A DNA stretch of 64,000 nt from Nepenthes gracilis (lineage: Eukaryota; Streptophyta; Magnoliopsida; Caryophyllales; Nepenthaceae): positions 8,418,371 to 8,482,370 of the forward strand of contig BSYO01000026.1 of NCBI GenBank assembly GCA_033239525.1, written 5' to 3'. The stretch's first letter is position 1. Each line of letters begins with the position of its first letter. The position numbers were made by a program, and so were the translations under genes. The notes beneath the pieces were generated by a model. That model did no database searches and was not told where the DNA came from. It was given only the letters and a program-made list of their open reading frames with translations. Below, one piece after another: positions 1-11,838 of the stretch.

Positions 1-399
1 AGTATCTAATGAATTATGTAGGCGATTAGCCTAAATCATGGTCTCACTAGCTAACTATGGTCGAGTGATGGTATAATACTAACCATCACTCTTCGACTGG
101 GATGACAACATTCGAGACTCTTTATGGGACACCATTGCCACAATTAGTCAAGTTTGTCCAAGGAACCACAGCAAATGCCGCCATAGCAGAGCTCCATGCC
201 AAAGATCAAATCCTAGCATTACTCAAGAAAAAACGTAGTTACAGCTCGAGCAAGGACAAAGGCACAGTATGATCGACACTATAGGGTATCTTCTCCTGTA
301 ACCATACCAACAAATATCTATAGCTTTTCGAAGAAATTTGAAACTAGCACCAAGATTTTTTAGGTTGTATAAGATCATAGCAAGAACTATAATTTATTA
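1..399 (+). pseudogene. Ty3/gypsy chromovirus integrase C-terminal relic (left part)
   Basis: Decayed pol fragment. Translating plus, the text WWYNTNHHSS, then FETLYGTPLPQLVKFVQG, then DQILALLKK and KAQYDRHYR follows the end of the integrase core of plant chromoviruses (usual form WYNT..H.S...TPFEALYG.PP, then a helix with R-D..L..LK.N and Q..Y.D..R). Stops and frameshifts break it. It starts outside the window. The copy stops at 399, where a solo LTR has inserted, and resumes after 3771. The family assignment rests on this integrase motif order plus the chromodomain-like tail on the far side of the insertion. Confidence 0.75.
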
Positions 400-1037
400 T
401 GTAACAACCCGAGCTTGAGTTCCCAACCCAACCCAGACCATCAAAGTACAATCTCAACTTATCTGAAATCATCAATTACAAGTTATAAATTACAACACCA
501 AACAACTTGATTGCACTCTAATCATCGCATCACTAACAATTAAGATACCATAAATTATCATCATAATTGTATCCTGAATTAAACATCCATAATACCAATA
601 AATTACTTGCAAAGAAATAAACATCGATATCCACAATGTCAAATCATCATAAATGTAAATCTAAGAAATATCTAAAAATTAATAAATAACAAAAATCTCA
701 AATCTTTATCGTGAAAGCCTCAATCTCTGATACCACCTCTGTTTGGTGGCTACACAATAATCATGCGATCTCTTTAATCCTGATGTCAACCCGTTTACTC
801 TGAAGGCAATAAAATATAAAAGTGAGTCGAATGCCCAGCAAGTAAAAATAATTAACAATAGAGGAGTACAATTAAGCATCCCAACGATAAAACAATAAAT
901 AAAATTAATAATAGCAGGTGATGTGTCCGAGACTCAACAAGAAGTTGGGTCCACGATCCCAAGGCCATAAGAACAATTGGATCTCAAGAATGCAACATGA
1001 ATTCCATCGAATTCAATCACCAATTCAGTACGAGGTC

Positions 1038-1640
1038 ACAACTGTATAAAATAATAAGAATCCCTATGGACCTTAGTTTGTCGTAGTAAACCAAAGGCTG
1101 CGTATTTATACCTCCAACGGTTAGGTGAATACCACGAAGTTACCCGGTATTCATGGTATCCTCACTACCCTTACAATCTGCCCAGAGGCTGTACCCGTAG
1201 CTTACTCATACCATCTCTGATACCTTTCACAAATGATATTTCTAATATCATCCTGTACGATGCTCACTAGGCTATAAGCATTCTTCCTCAATAGTAACGA
1301 TGTTGATCAATTTTAGGAGATAACAAAAATCCAATTATTAGCCAAATCTGATGTTACAACTGTACGAGATAATAAGAATTTCCTTGGACCTTATACTACC
1401 ATAGTAGACCAAAGGCCACGTATTTACTCCCCCAACGGCTGGATGTGTACCATGAGGTTATTCGGTATCCATGGTATCTTCACTACCCCTACAGTTCTCC
1501 CAGAGGCTGTACCTGTAGTATACTTATGCCATCTCAGATACCCCTTACCAATGATATCCCGGATATCATCATCTATGATGGTCACTAGGTTATAAGTATC
1601 CCTCCTCAAGATCAACGACCTTGATCTCCGAAATGGAATA
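1038..1640. repeat. Tandem duplication inside the solo LTR (about 317 bp x 2)
   Basis: Two diverged direct copies, about 1038-1355 and 1356-1640. Shared landmarks include AATAAGAAT, CCAAAGGC..CGTATTTA, CCATGGTATC-like text, CCCAGAGGCTGTACC and CACTAGG.TATAAG. The copies differ at roughly one base in five by eye, so the duplication is old or was already present in the family. Confidence 0.8.
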
Positions 1641-1974
1641 AGTATTGAAAAAGTACAGACTACTTTATGTTCCCATGGACTCCCATTCGTCCAGATACCG
1701 TAGAGTCTTCATACACTTTCCTTTACTTATCCATAAAGTGCCAATCAAACATACGCATGCCAACAAGCTTAACGCGGAGAATAATTTACCAGAATTCATC
1801 AATAGGGTACAGAAATAATCACTTAACTGACTATTAGTATTTCAAGTATACCAACACACATGCATAATTTTATATAAACATATTCTACACCAATATAAAT
1901 CAATATACATATAATATACCATCCCATATATATATACTTCCTAAATATATACAAGCATAATTATATATACAATT

Positions 1975-2048
1975 ACACACACACACACACACATATATAT
2001 ATATGTAAATATATGAACATATATATATATGTGTGTGTGTGTGTGTGC
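1975..2048. repeat. (AC)n(AT)n / (AT)n(GT)n inverted microsatellite
   Basis: An (AC)9 run passes into (AT)6, then a short AT-rich loop, then (AT)n and (GT)8. The right arm (2018-2048) is the reverse complement of the left (1975-2005), so a long hairpin or cruciform of about 30 bp arms is possible. Confidence 0.9.
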
Positions 2049-3108
2049 ACAGCCATACTCTTATGTAAAAAAATTATATACATATATATATGCACGTTTT
2101 TAAGCTTATACTCAGTTTTACACACGGCAACAGCATCCCTTGCTTCACTGCCGGCTTCCAGCTCGGCGACAGCAGCAGCATCGGCCTCTTCATTGCCGAC
2201 TCACACCGTGACTCCCTCTCTCCCACACACTTCACTGCCGGCGCATAGTGCAATACACACACACTCAAGCCACGCACACACACGCATTGCATAGCTCTGC
2301 CTGTTTCCCCTTAACAGAATTGAAGGCCAAATCCCCCAAATTTCTAGGCAATGACATTCCACGAGGGAAGTGGAGATTGTTTGTGTGAGGGAGCAACAAT
2401 ATAATAATTTAATTAATTCATAAATTTCTTACCTAGAACCCCAGCAATCCACAATCCCACTACCGTGGCCCTGTTTTCTCCAATCCCTCGTTTTACCACT
2501 GATTTGGAATAGTTGGCACAACATCACCACATGAAGGCATATAATTAACATCTAAGAATAAAAAGGAAAGGATTTACTTACAAAATAATGGGTCCAAGTT
2601 CTCTTGCCACCGCCGGTCACTAAACTCGGCTAGAAAACGGAAAACAGAGCACCATGCTCTGTTTTCCCACAATTGCGCCAAATCCATTAGATCCGGGACT
2701 ATGACATGTAAAACTGACACTTTATAGCTTCATTGGACAATTACGAAAACCCCAATTTATCATTAAGCCCAAGGTATCGATTGTGCCCTCAACGAGCCTT
2801 GGCTTTGCACCTAGGTTCCCGAATTTGTAACCCTCAGTTTCGCTGTTTTCCCACCAATCGAAGTATGAAATCAGAGATTTAACATTAACAAGAATGAAGG
2901 AAGAGTTTATTTTGTGAGGTAGTAAGTTTAGTTGCCTTCATTTCGTGATCAATGGTGGCGGTTTCTACTTCGCTGTGTTCTTCCTCTTCGGTTCGTCCTT
3001 CCCCTTCCTTAACCCTACTGCCATCTTAAATAATGAGAAGGGCTGGTTAGGGTTTTCTCCTAGTTTCCATATGAGTAGAAACCTTCCTCCTTTGCCGCTG
3101 CCCATACA

Positions 3109-3282
3109 CGCGCCTTCCTTCTTTCCTTTCCCTCTTTTCTTTTCTTCTCCTTCCCTTCCTTTTCTTTCTCTCTTCCTTTCCTTTTCTTTTCTTTTCTTTT
3201 CTTTCCCTTTTCTTTTCCTTCCTTCCTCCGTCCGATGATGATGATGATGATGATGATGATTATTATTATTATTATTATTATT
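3109..3282. repeat. CT-rich tract followed by (GAT)n(TAT)n microsatellite
   Basis: A polypyrimidine stretch rich in TTTTC units (about 3109-3233) is followed directly by GAT triplets and then TAT triplets. It lies in the GA-rich leader portion of the minus-oriented solo LTR. Confidence 0.9.
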
Positions 3283-3766
3283 ATATAAATTTTATTATTT
3301 ATTTTTATTACTTATTATCATTATTTATTATTATGTATTAATTATTTATAATTTATTATATCATTTTATTATTATCACTCACTTACTATTATTAAGATTG
3401 ATAACATTTATTATTATTCATATTTATTAATATTATTATATTATATATATTTACATATTTATCTATCTTTAAAAAAATGTTTGTTATCTCATTACCTTTA
3501 CAATAATATTTAATCTTTTTTTAATATTAATTCAGTTAAAATGATTTATAATTAACCTAACCTAACTCACTAATTAATCTGAATTTAAGTTTATGGCCCC
3601 AAGCATTTAATACAATCTATTGATCCAAATCTTCTAAACTTATTAGGCCCAAAGATTAGTCCAATTATAAGATTTTAAACCCAAAAGTAATTAAAAATCA
3701 TTATTAAAATTAATTTATCGATTTTATTCCCATAAAATAATAAAAAAAAATATTTGGGATGTTACA

Positions 3767-4160
3767 TATTATTTAGCAAGAACTATACAAGATCATAGCT
3801 ACAAAAACATAGTTACAGCTCAAGACCAGAGCTCAAGAACTTCAGCTTATTATTTGGATCTTCCTCTAACTTCCAAGCTCCACCTTATGATCCATGTATC
3901 AGCCTTGAAGCAACTATCTGACCTTGGGTGATCGCAAATTCTACCTTGCTGCCATTAGACAAGAAAGGAGGAATGTTAATTGAGCCAGAACGAGTATTTG
4001 GAATGCAGACTTGGAAATTTGATAAAAAAGATGCCAACTAATGTTCTAGTAGTGGATTGGTGCTACCGATGAGACCAATACATGGGAGCCACTTTACAGT
4101 TTCGAACTCAATATTCACACCTTATGGGTAAGGTGCTCTGAAAGGGAGGGACTTGTAAGT
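3767..4160 (+). pseudogene. Chromovirus integrase tail and chromodomain relic (right part)
   Basis: Continuation of the relic at 1-399 after the solo LTR. Plus-strand reading gives YYLDLPLTSKLH...HVSALKQLSDLG, matching the usual 'YKLDLP..S.IHPVFHVS.LK' end of chromovirus integrases. After that come a PLDKKGG-like segment, VFGMQTWKFDKK, and a chromodomain-like V.VDW.G..DE..TWEP patchwork spread over frames. No LTR of this element could be placed with confidence; the GGGAGGGACTTG near 4141 could be the polypurine tract. Confidence 0.65.
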
Positions 4161-6780
4161 GGTGTGAAGGGCAATGGAGTGGGCGAGGGGAAAAGAAAAG
4201 AAAGAATGATGACCGAAGGAAGACGACGAGCATAGAGTTGGCTGCGTAGCAGGCATAGTAGATAGGCTGGCTAAATTAGGACTATTTATGAAGAAACATT
4301 GGAGTCATCAGATTATTGGCATTGGTGCAGGTGAAACTTTGAGAAGAGGTGAAGATGGAGTAAATCTGGGCCATCCACAACAAGCAAAAGGTCAGGTGGA
4401 GTATATCTGAGCTGTCCACCTAGATTATAGAAGGCATGAGGGCACCTGAAGGTGACTGTATTGGGGGTTCATTATTCTTGTAGAAGGGTACATGATTGGA
4501 TCGAATAATTTTCAATTGGTTATTAATATTTTAATTCCTGTTAGAAAAAATCTCTTTGTTAGAATAGTGTGCATGGTAATTACTATAAATGTAGATGGAG
4601 TTAAAGTTGTAGGCATAAGAAATAACAGACTGAAAATACCTTGGGAATTACTTCCTTCTCGAATGAGGGAGGTTGTTTTTTTTTTTTTTTCCATTGACCT
4701 TTAGGGATTTTCATCGCCCTAAATTTTTCATCAAAACCTGAAAATTGTTAAAAATGAAAAGGGACTTGCTACAGTGATGTTGAAATTTTTTCCAGCAATA
4801 AGAAAATTATTTACTAAATGGATCCTGCAGCAATTGTGGGGCATACTCTGATATATGCTATGTCAGTGTGCTCCTGCAAAGCCCTGCTTTTCAGGCTTCA
4901 TCTGGACCTTATTCAAAAGTAAGGATCAAGGAGTCAATGGACTCTTCAAACTAGTTTAATTGTTCAATCTGTGCACTATTCATGCAAATCAGCTTTCAAC
5001 CCTTTATGTTTGTAAACTTGGTCACTGTTTTTTTTTCTCCATCCAAAGAAGGTTGGTTAATTTTTTATTTATTTTCATTGCTTCTGAAAGTTGGCACCAC
5101 ATGAATGAGAAAGTGAATTTAAAGCATCATTACTACTTCCCTTATCATTCAGATTTTGCAAGCTTTTGCACTTCATGTGGCATTGTGGCATTTCACACTT
5201 ACATCGTGGTGTTTTCCTTTTCAATGAACAATAATGACAGAAGGATGCTAATCCATCTTCTTGCTTGCTCATATTAAACTAATTTAGGATGGTTGGTCCT
5301 ATTTTATTCTCTACTAAGATGATGTCAGTTAATCTTGTCATTTTCATCTTGTAGTGTCAATTGTCAAGATCAACTCGATCTCACCCTTGTGCATGCTTAC
5401 ATAATGAATTAGTCGTGCTAGAGATTGTGTTAATAGTAGTGGAGCTCCAATTCCAGTTTTCATCCAAAGAATAACAGAAAATTGAAAAAAGGGTCCTAGA
5501 AAACCAGTAAGATATAGCAAGAATCATTTCCAGACAAATTAACAAAAACAGAAAAGAGGGTATCACCTTTGTTTGAAGCTAATTGACATATGAAAACAAT
5601 AAAACTAAATGGAGGTCATAATGATAAGCATCAAGTATGTGGACCCTCGTATTATTTCCATCATTACCATCGTAGTTCTATGATTCTAACACTATGCAGC
5701 ACTTCTCCAGTGGACACTTAGCAATGTTATTTAGTCATTTGTCTTTCTTCCTTAAATTGCTTTTCATCCTATTCATTTTTTAGAAAACTCCAATGAGCAA
5801 GAAAGTGAGCTTGATGATTCATGAGTTTGTAGATAAGGTATTGTGCTTTTGTTGAATGCACAAAAAATCACTGCTTATATTTTTGATGTATTAAAGTATA
5901 AAAATTATTCTTTGGTCTTCATATAGCAATTTAAGAATTTGGGCTGAATTGGTTCCTTGGCATGATATTAAAGCTATTTTAGCCAGGTGATTCAAAGAAT
6001 GAATAGTGGGAACTGCCATTTTCACAAACCTATGTTTTAAGTCAAGGTAAGAGTTTGTCCGTTCTTGATTCTTGCTTCAAGTTCGACAACATTCATGTGA
6101 GGCTGCTGTTAGATCTTTGAATGAATTTTGAGACTTCACCTAACAGCTTATGCTTTTGGTTGAGTTGGTTCCCTGATATGCTAGAACCTAATTTGTTGAT
6201 GTTTATTGCTAATTAGTTCAAGTATTACCAATAACTGTTTGTTAACTTGAAAATGGAACAGGTTATTACAGGTGTAATAAACCATCCAAATTTCAGGGTT
6301 CCTCCGTTTGTTAGAATCGATCTTTCCAAATCTTTCTAACTCAAGCCTTGACTTCAGGTAATTTTATTTTCAACTTTGCTCCATGTAGTTGTATTTATAT
6401 ATCACACATTGAGGGATATATGGACATATATTTGCAGATTTGAATATTACATGATTATTTTAGTGGACCCATGTTTGATTCTCTGAGTCGGTGTCCTACC
6501 TAGAGCAGGTATATTAAACAATACATTGAGCTCTACAATGCTAAAATCCTCATCGCTAAAATTTTAATCAGTGTATGACCTATAGTCTAAAAAGACATGC
6601 CTTTATGCATCATCTAATGTTGCGATTATTTGACCACTGTCGGAATAATGAATGGGATCTGGCACTCCCTTCATTCCTTCTACTTCCTGCTGGTGAATAA
6701 AAGTATATGTTAAAATTCATAAAAGTTGTTATTTTCAATAAGTGGTCGTAATATATTGCAATAAAAGAATTGGAATGATT
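4161..6780. other. Non-coding stretch, nothing recognised
   Basis: AT-rich, with short frames only and a 16-base T run near 4676-4691. The first 500 bases may be the LTR of the chromovirus relic just upstream. No TIRs, poly-A tails or domain motifs were found. Confidence 0.5.
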
Positions 6781-6787
6781 ATAACTG

Positions 6788-6949
6788 CTGTCACTTTTGG
6801 CTGGTGTTGCTTATTGTCTCCGCAAACAATCAATCGTCCTCTATGGCTCGTTGCAAGGCCTTCACCCATGCCTTGTCGGATGTCTAAGAATGTCAACAAA
6901 CTACTTCAAGGCATTTGCACAGGGCTATGATGGAGGCTTGCTATTAGCA
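6788..6949 (+). pseudogene. Possible exon relic of an unidentified host gene
   Basis: One frame reads LLAGVAYCLRKQSIVLYGSL, then a Leu/Cys-rich stretch, then FKAFAQGYDGGLLLAACW, and ends at a GT that could be a splice donor. The amino-acid text looks like part of a membrane protein, with Gly/Leu/Ala-rich hydrophobic segments around polar loops. I do not recognise the family, no clear acceptor precedes it, and no neighbouring exon was found, so it may be chance. Confidence 0.2.
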
Positions 6950-7110
6950 GCTTGTTGGTACTTTCAATTGCTCTAAATGCCTCTCAATTAAGAGTTCTAT
7001 TCTCATTAGATGGAAAATTAATACTCTAACTATAATATATTATAATCAGTTACCTTTCCATTTTATAGCCTAATTATAATCAATTCAATCAATCAAAATT
7101 ATCTAATAAT

Positions 7111-7134
7111 ACACACACACACACACACACACAA
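7111..7134. repeat. (AC)12 microsatellite
   Basis: Uninterrupted AC dinucleotides in an AT-rich intergenic stretch. Confidence 0.95.
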
Positions 7135-7194
7135 AATACACTCCTTGTGAAATTAATGCTAACTATTTAAGAAATATTAATTTGTCAATCATAA

Positions 7195-9245
7195 AATGAT
7201 GTCGTTGTCATGATAAAGTTTTGGTGAAAATATCCGCTATTTAAAGACCGGCATAGATATGAAGAAAAGTGATCACATGTTGGTCAAGCACTTCATGAAT
7301 ATAGTAACAATGTTCTTTAATATGTTTTGGACATTCATGAAAAACTTGATTGTTGGCAATTTAGATAGCACTGGTGTTATTAGCATGAAGAAGGGTAGGA
7401 TTAAGTTACAGTTTGCCAAGTTCTCCCAACAAGCCCTTAAAGACAATCTCTGAACAAGTTGAAAACATAGCACAGTACCCAAACTTTGTGGAGAACTTTG
7501 ATACATGATCTTTCTTCTTACTTTTCTAAGAAATAAGAGTATTATTAATAAATATATACTAGCTAGTAATCGAACAAGTATTTACATAATCAGCACAATC
7601 GGCTTCATTGAATCCCATTAAATTGGATGAATTCCCTGTTAGAACTCAATTGAGTTTCCTTCAGGTAATGCACAATATGTTTCATTACTGCCAAGTGTGC
7701 ATGTTAGGAGCTTGTATAAACTAACTCACCCACTGGACTGTAAAGGATATATTAGGCCTAATAATTGTCAAATAATTTAAACTTTTAATCAGCGACAGAT
7801 ACGTAGAAAGATTAGATAATAAGTCTCTTTCCTTAAGTTGGAGTTTTAAATTAACCTATATAGATATAAGACCAAGTTTTCTACCTAAAGTCTAGCCAAA
7901 TTAATTTTCTCCTTGTTATTGTTACGTTGGTGGGAAAGTATGCCAGTAGGAGTAATTTATACCTCAAGGCTAGGAAAATGCTGCAGCAAATTAAGATTTT
8001 TTTATATAAAAAAAGTCTTGTGATACTATTTTAGATGCTTAATCAAGTGAGAGTGAGATATGATTATAACAAAATCATCCACATGTACAATAAGCATGAG
8101 TCCTCTAGCAGTCTTTCTCAGAAAGAGAGAATAATCAAACTGATTTTGAATGAAATTGAAATTAAGAAGAATAATATGAAAATTTTCAAACCATACTTAT
8201 GGTGTCTACTTTTGGCCATACAAGGAGCGCTTCGATCTACAAATCTCAGATGAGTAATGAGTGAATATGTCGAATAGAGTATTAATGTAGATTTCTTCTA
8301 TTAGATCCTAATGTAAGAACACATTCTTAATATCTATCTGTCGAATAAGCCATCTTTTCGAAGTAGCAATAGCCATAATAATGTGCACAATATTTATTTT
8401 AACCATTGGCGCAATGGTTTTTTCATAATTATGACCATATTTTTGTCAATTTTCAAATGCCACTAGATGTGATTTATATCATTCGATGGAACCATCAGAA
8501 TACAACTCAATGGTATATATCCATTCATCTCCAATAAGCTTGATTCTAGATGGGCATAGTATGATATCCTAAGTATTGTTGTCCTGATGAGCTTGAAACT
8601 CGTCTTATATAGTTGTTGCCAATACTTTTGAATAGAAGGATGAGAATAAGATAAATGTACATGAGTAGTATCTAGAATTATCAGATGAACAGTATAACAA
8701 ACCTTGTTGGTATTGGTATCATAATAACTAGTTGGTGATCAAAAAAAAACTTTGTAGTATTGGTATATCAAAAAAAGACTATACGACAAGAAATACAAAA
8801 GTAGTCGGTATCAGTATTATAACAAACCTATTGTGTGTATTGCTATATCCAAAAAATGCATACTTTGCAATTTGATCTACAAGCTTGTGACATTCAATTA
8901 ATGATAACTCGACAAAACAAACCTAATTAAATGTCATGAAGATGATACTCTGAATTGGTTCCAATCAAACAAATCACACAAAATTTGTGATGGTAAAAGA
9001 TTTATTAAATAAGCAGACATGGATAAAGCCTCAATCCCGAAGTTAGTAGGGACTAATGATTCAATTAACAAGGTATGAATAACGTTTAAAAGGTGACAAT
9101 TCTTATGCTCTCTGACCCCATTTTGTTGTGGAGTTTAAGGACATAATTATTGGGAAAGAATATCTTTTGTGTTTAGATGAGTCAAAAAGTCATCTTATAT
9201 ATGTTCTCCTTAGAATATTTACGTAAGATTATAATACATGTCAAG
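7195..9245 (-). pseudogene. Ty1/copia pol relic: integrase end, RT, RNase H
   Basis: Read on the minus strand in order. Integrase end at 9245-8790: TPQQNGV, ...SAYLIN.LPS, then AFFGYSNTHNRFV. RT at 8640-7880: YTIELYSDGSIE*YK, LVAFE, YEKTIAP, MAIATSKRWLIRQIDIKNVF, EEIYI. RT end and RNase H at about 7770-7195: RPNISF, GFNEADCADYV, NTSAI*IANNQVFHE, PKHI, ADIFTKT. This is the domain order of plant copia elements. Many stops and shifts show it is long dead. Gag and LTRs were not found; upstream of the integrase the sequence runs into the dispersed repeat at 9480. Confidence 0.85.
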
Positions 9246-9479
9246 AATTGTATTTAAACATGAGCAATGAAAGCTTGTAAAACAAAATATTTCAGCTTTA
9301 GAGTGAAGAAAATATACCAATGTGAAACAACTTCTATTGTAAATGAATACCATAAAATATTTGTCGCAAGCATGGAAAACTCATATCCAATACATTAATA
9401 TGAATAATGTCATAATTCGTGAAACTACGACTTCCATGTAAAGGAAAAGATATAGTTGACTTTTAATTAATGTCATTAA

Positions 9480-10136
9480 GGTAATTGTGATGGCATTCTA
9501 GCCTAAATGATGTCTTGATATGGTCTAAAAGATCACTAGTATTAAAAATAAAACTGGATAAGAGATTTGGAAATTAAATATCGTGAATGTCTGTTTAATT
9601 AATATATATTTGGTTTCTTAGCTTGATGATTACAAGTATTGTTTCTTGGAAATCTTAAGATGCCCATGTGCTTTTTTGAGTAATAACCTATAATATGTGA
9701 GATGTGATGAAATGTTGACAATGTTAGACATTTAGATAACCGTAAATTGTAAAATATTTACCATAGATCTGTGGTCATGATTTTTGGTAATTGTTATAGT
9801 ATTTGATGAATCTAATGTTGATTAAGATGATATTAAGATTGTAAGATTAATGATGTTAAAGTAATAAGGTGTTGATGATGTTCTTGTTTCTAATTATGCT
9901 GTTAGGCTAGTTGGAGTTATTGGATGAAAGATTTAATATTGTAGAGATGGTGGAGTTGTCATTTTGTTTAGTAGATGTTAATTAATCATGTATCATATAA
10001 TTGTTAGATAGTTTGAGGTTGGCCTTGCAGGGTTAGCCATGTTATTATTGGTGTTTATTAGATGATAGGATTATTTATATTATTGTTGTTCGATTTAAAG
10101 GTTGTTGAAGTCACTGTTATAGAGTTGCCACGCAAT
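9480..10136 (+). repeat. Dispersed repeat, copy 1 (about 650 bp)
   Basis: Collinear with 24340-24995 over its whole length. Shared blocks include CATTCT.GCCTAAAT.ATG.CTTGATATGGTC, TTAAATATCGTGAATGT, CCTATAATATGTG.ATGTGATG and GTTTGAGGTT..CTT..AGGGTT. No coding potential on either strand. Its right edge is cut by the Tat-A LTR at 10142. The type is unknown: it could be an LTR or untranslated part of a retroelement. Confidence 0.75.
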
Positions 10137-10141
10137 ATTCT

Positions 10142-11823
10142 TGATGCGTCTCTAGATTTGGATTACCGAACGAAATAGAGAGCCACTTGATCTCTCCCGG
10201 TAGGTTGATTGAAGTGGATTAGGTATTCGTTACTTTGAACCAGGATCCTACACATCGCAACTAACAAATAAAAGGTCAAAGAATGGTGGGACTTGCCCCC
10301 CGGTATATCTTGTGACTATTAAGTCAGAAATCTTTCTTGATCGAATAAAAGATAGGAGGTAAAATATGTATAGATACATGTATGAGAGGATTGAGTTTGG
10401 GCTGGAAGACTAGGCTTCGACACAGGGAGCAGCTTAGAGAGAGAGGTGTGCTCGACGGGGAATGGCTTATAGAGTGAGGTGCGCTTGACGGGGAGCAGCT
10501 TATAGAGAGATGGAGGGCTGTGCTCCGACCAGATGTGCTCAGTTAGGGAGCGATTTTGAAATGAAAGATTGAACTACGGTGGATGAGTTTGGTTGGAGAG
10601 CAGTTTAGGAAAAGGCACATGTATGCGGGGATTGAGTGTGGACTAGAAGACTAGGCTCCAATATTACACTCGACGAGGAGCGGCTTAGAAAGAGAGATGC
10701 ACTCGACGGGGAATAGCTTATGGAGTGAGATACGCTCGATATGAAGTCCCTTATAAAGAGATGGAGGGCTATACTCTGACGAGTGCGCTCGACTAAATAG
10801 CGGCTTTTAGATAAAGGACTGAGTTACAATGAGTGCGTTCGATTAGGGAGTGGCTTAGAGATAGAGGGTTGAGTTTCAGTAGGTGCGCTCCATTAGAGAG
10901 TGGCATAGAAATGGGGAACTGAGCTCCAATGAGTGCGCTCGGTTGAGGAATAGTTTAGAGATGGATGACTAAGTTTTGGTGAGTGCGCTCGGCTAAGGAG
11001 CGACTTTGAGATAAAGGATTGAGCTCCGATGGGTACACTCGGTTAGGGAGCAGCTTAGAGATGGAGAATTGAGTTTCGGTAAGTGCACTCACCTAGGGAG
11101 TGGATTAAAGATGGGGTGCACTCTAATGCTGAGTGGCTCGAGGGACGGTGCACTCGTGGGTGGAGTGGATTGAGAGAATCTTTTTTGTAATTCTTCTGGG
11201 GAGCTCAAGGGGTAAGCGTTGATCTCCAGGGCCCCCCTTTCTGCAAGGGTTAAGGGGTATTTATAGAATCAGAGCCGATGTATCCCTCCTTAGGCTTTGT
11301 GCCTAATGTCGGTTGCCCTTGTTGACTCACTGAGCTATCTTAGCGATCATGTGTGGTGTGTGTATGGTAATTATTGCCTTTTTAAAAACATTGCAGAGCT
11401 GTGCTTGTCATCTTGGAGTGATACGTCGTATGGGTGAATATTTCTTGGGTTGTTAAGAAGTTGTCACGGCCACATTATGGCAGGTTCTGGCCGGCCGCCC
11501 ACCCTGTGCGTGAGGGTCGAGGTTGTTGGTGGCTGAGGTGGGGCAACCATGGGCGTGATATTACGCGCAACCCTATTCGCCCACTTCCTACTGAATATTT
11601 TCGAGTTGACTCGCCTAGGCTAACCGTACTGTTGTGCGGACCTGTCCCACGATAGGCTTCAGCAACCCGCGTGGCGCTACTTTGCCTTGGGCGGTGCTGC
11701 TTCAGGTCTATAGCTGCTGGCTTTGGGTTTTGGGCTACGAGAAATCCTTCATAGCTGCTACTTCTAGGGTGCCTTCTTTGCGAGCCGAATCATGGGCCAG
11801 CCCAAGAGGAAGCGGACCCATCA
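10142..11823 (-). mobile_element. Tat-A 3' LTR (Ty3/gypsy, Tat lineage), minus strand
   Basis: On the minus strand this LTR starts TGATGGGTCCGC at 11823 and ends GACGCATCA at 10142, the same ends as the Tat-B and Tat-E LTRs (TGATGG...CATCA). Just outside the start, the minus strand carries the purine-rich AGTATGGAGGACTAG, matching the polypurine tract of the other copies. Its last 200 bases align with the reverse complement of 21180-21381. A TATA-like TCTATAAATACCCC lies on the minus strand at about 11268-11255. Length 1682 bp, longer than Tat-B and Tat-E because of an internal 50-bp array. The flanking 5 bp at its outer end is ATTCT; no partner was found. Confidence 0.8.
10385..11160. repeat. 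50-bp tandem array in the Tat-A LTR
   Basis: From 10783 to about 11132, seven units of exactly 50 bp start at 10783, 10833, 10883, 10933, 10983, 11033 and 11083. Each begins GTGCGCTCG or a variant and carries TTAGGGAG.GGCTTAGAGATG and a GAGCTCC-like block; an eighth decayed unit follows. To the left (10385-10782) is a less regular, longer-period version in which about 140 bp (10371-10510) is repeated at 10619-10762. The array lies downstream of the TATA box, so it would be in the transcript (R/U5). Confidence 0.9.
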
Positions 11824-11838
11824 CTAGTCCTCCATACT
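11824..11838 (-). other. Polypurine tract of Tat-A
   Basis: Minus strand reads AGTATGGAGGACTAG directly before the LTR start. Compare GGTATGGGGGGCTAG (Tat-B) and AGCATGGGGGGCTAG (Tat-E). In this class the tract primes plus-strand DNA synthesis. Confidence 0.75.

Larger units (their letters stand above)
400..3766 (-). mobile_element. Solo LTR, Tekay/Del-like Ty3/gypsy, 3.37 kb
   Basis: Begins TGTAACAACCC and ends GGGATGTTACA, giving the TG...CA ends and short inverted ends of an LTR. It is flanked by a perfect 5-bp target duplication TATTA (395-399 and 3767-3771), so both ends are certain to a base. No primer-binding site, gag or pol lies inside, so this is a solo LTR left by recombination between two LTRs. 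Orientation is inferred: read on the minus strand it starts TGTAACATCCC and has a GA-rich tract about 0.5 kb in, like the two related plus-strand LTRs at 26922 and 31004. It splits a chromovirus integrase. Confidence 0.85.

Noticed and set aside
2013..2294. Overlapping plus and minus frames of 93 and 72 codons
   Set aside because: Driven by GT and AT microsatellite and Ser/Ala/Thr-rich low complexity inside a solo LTR.
4820..5280. Possible exons (frames up to 105 codons at 4960-5277)
   Set aside because: Cys/Phe/Ser-rich text from T-rich DNA, no motif, and an overlapping minus frame of similar quality.
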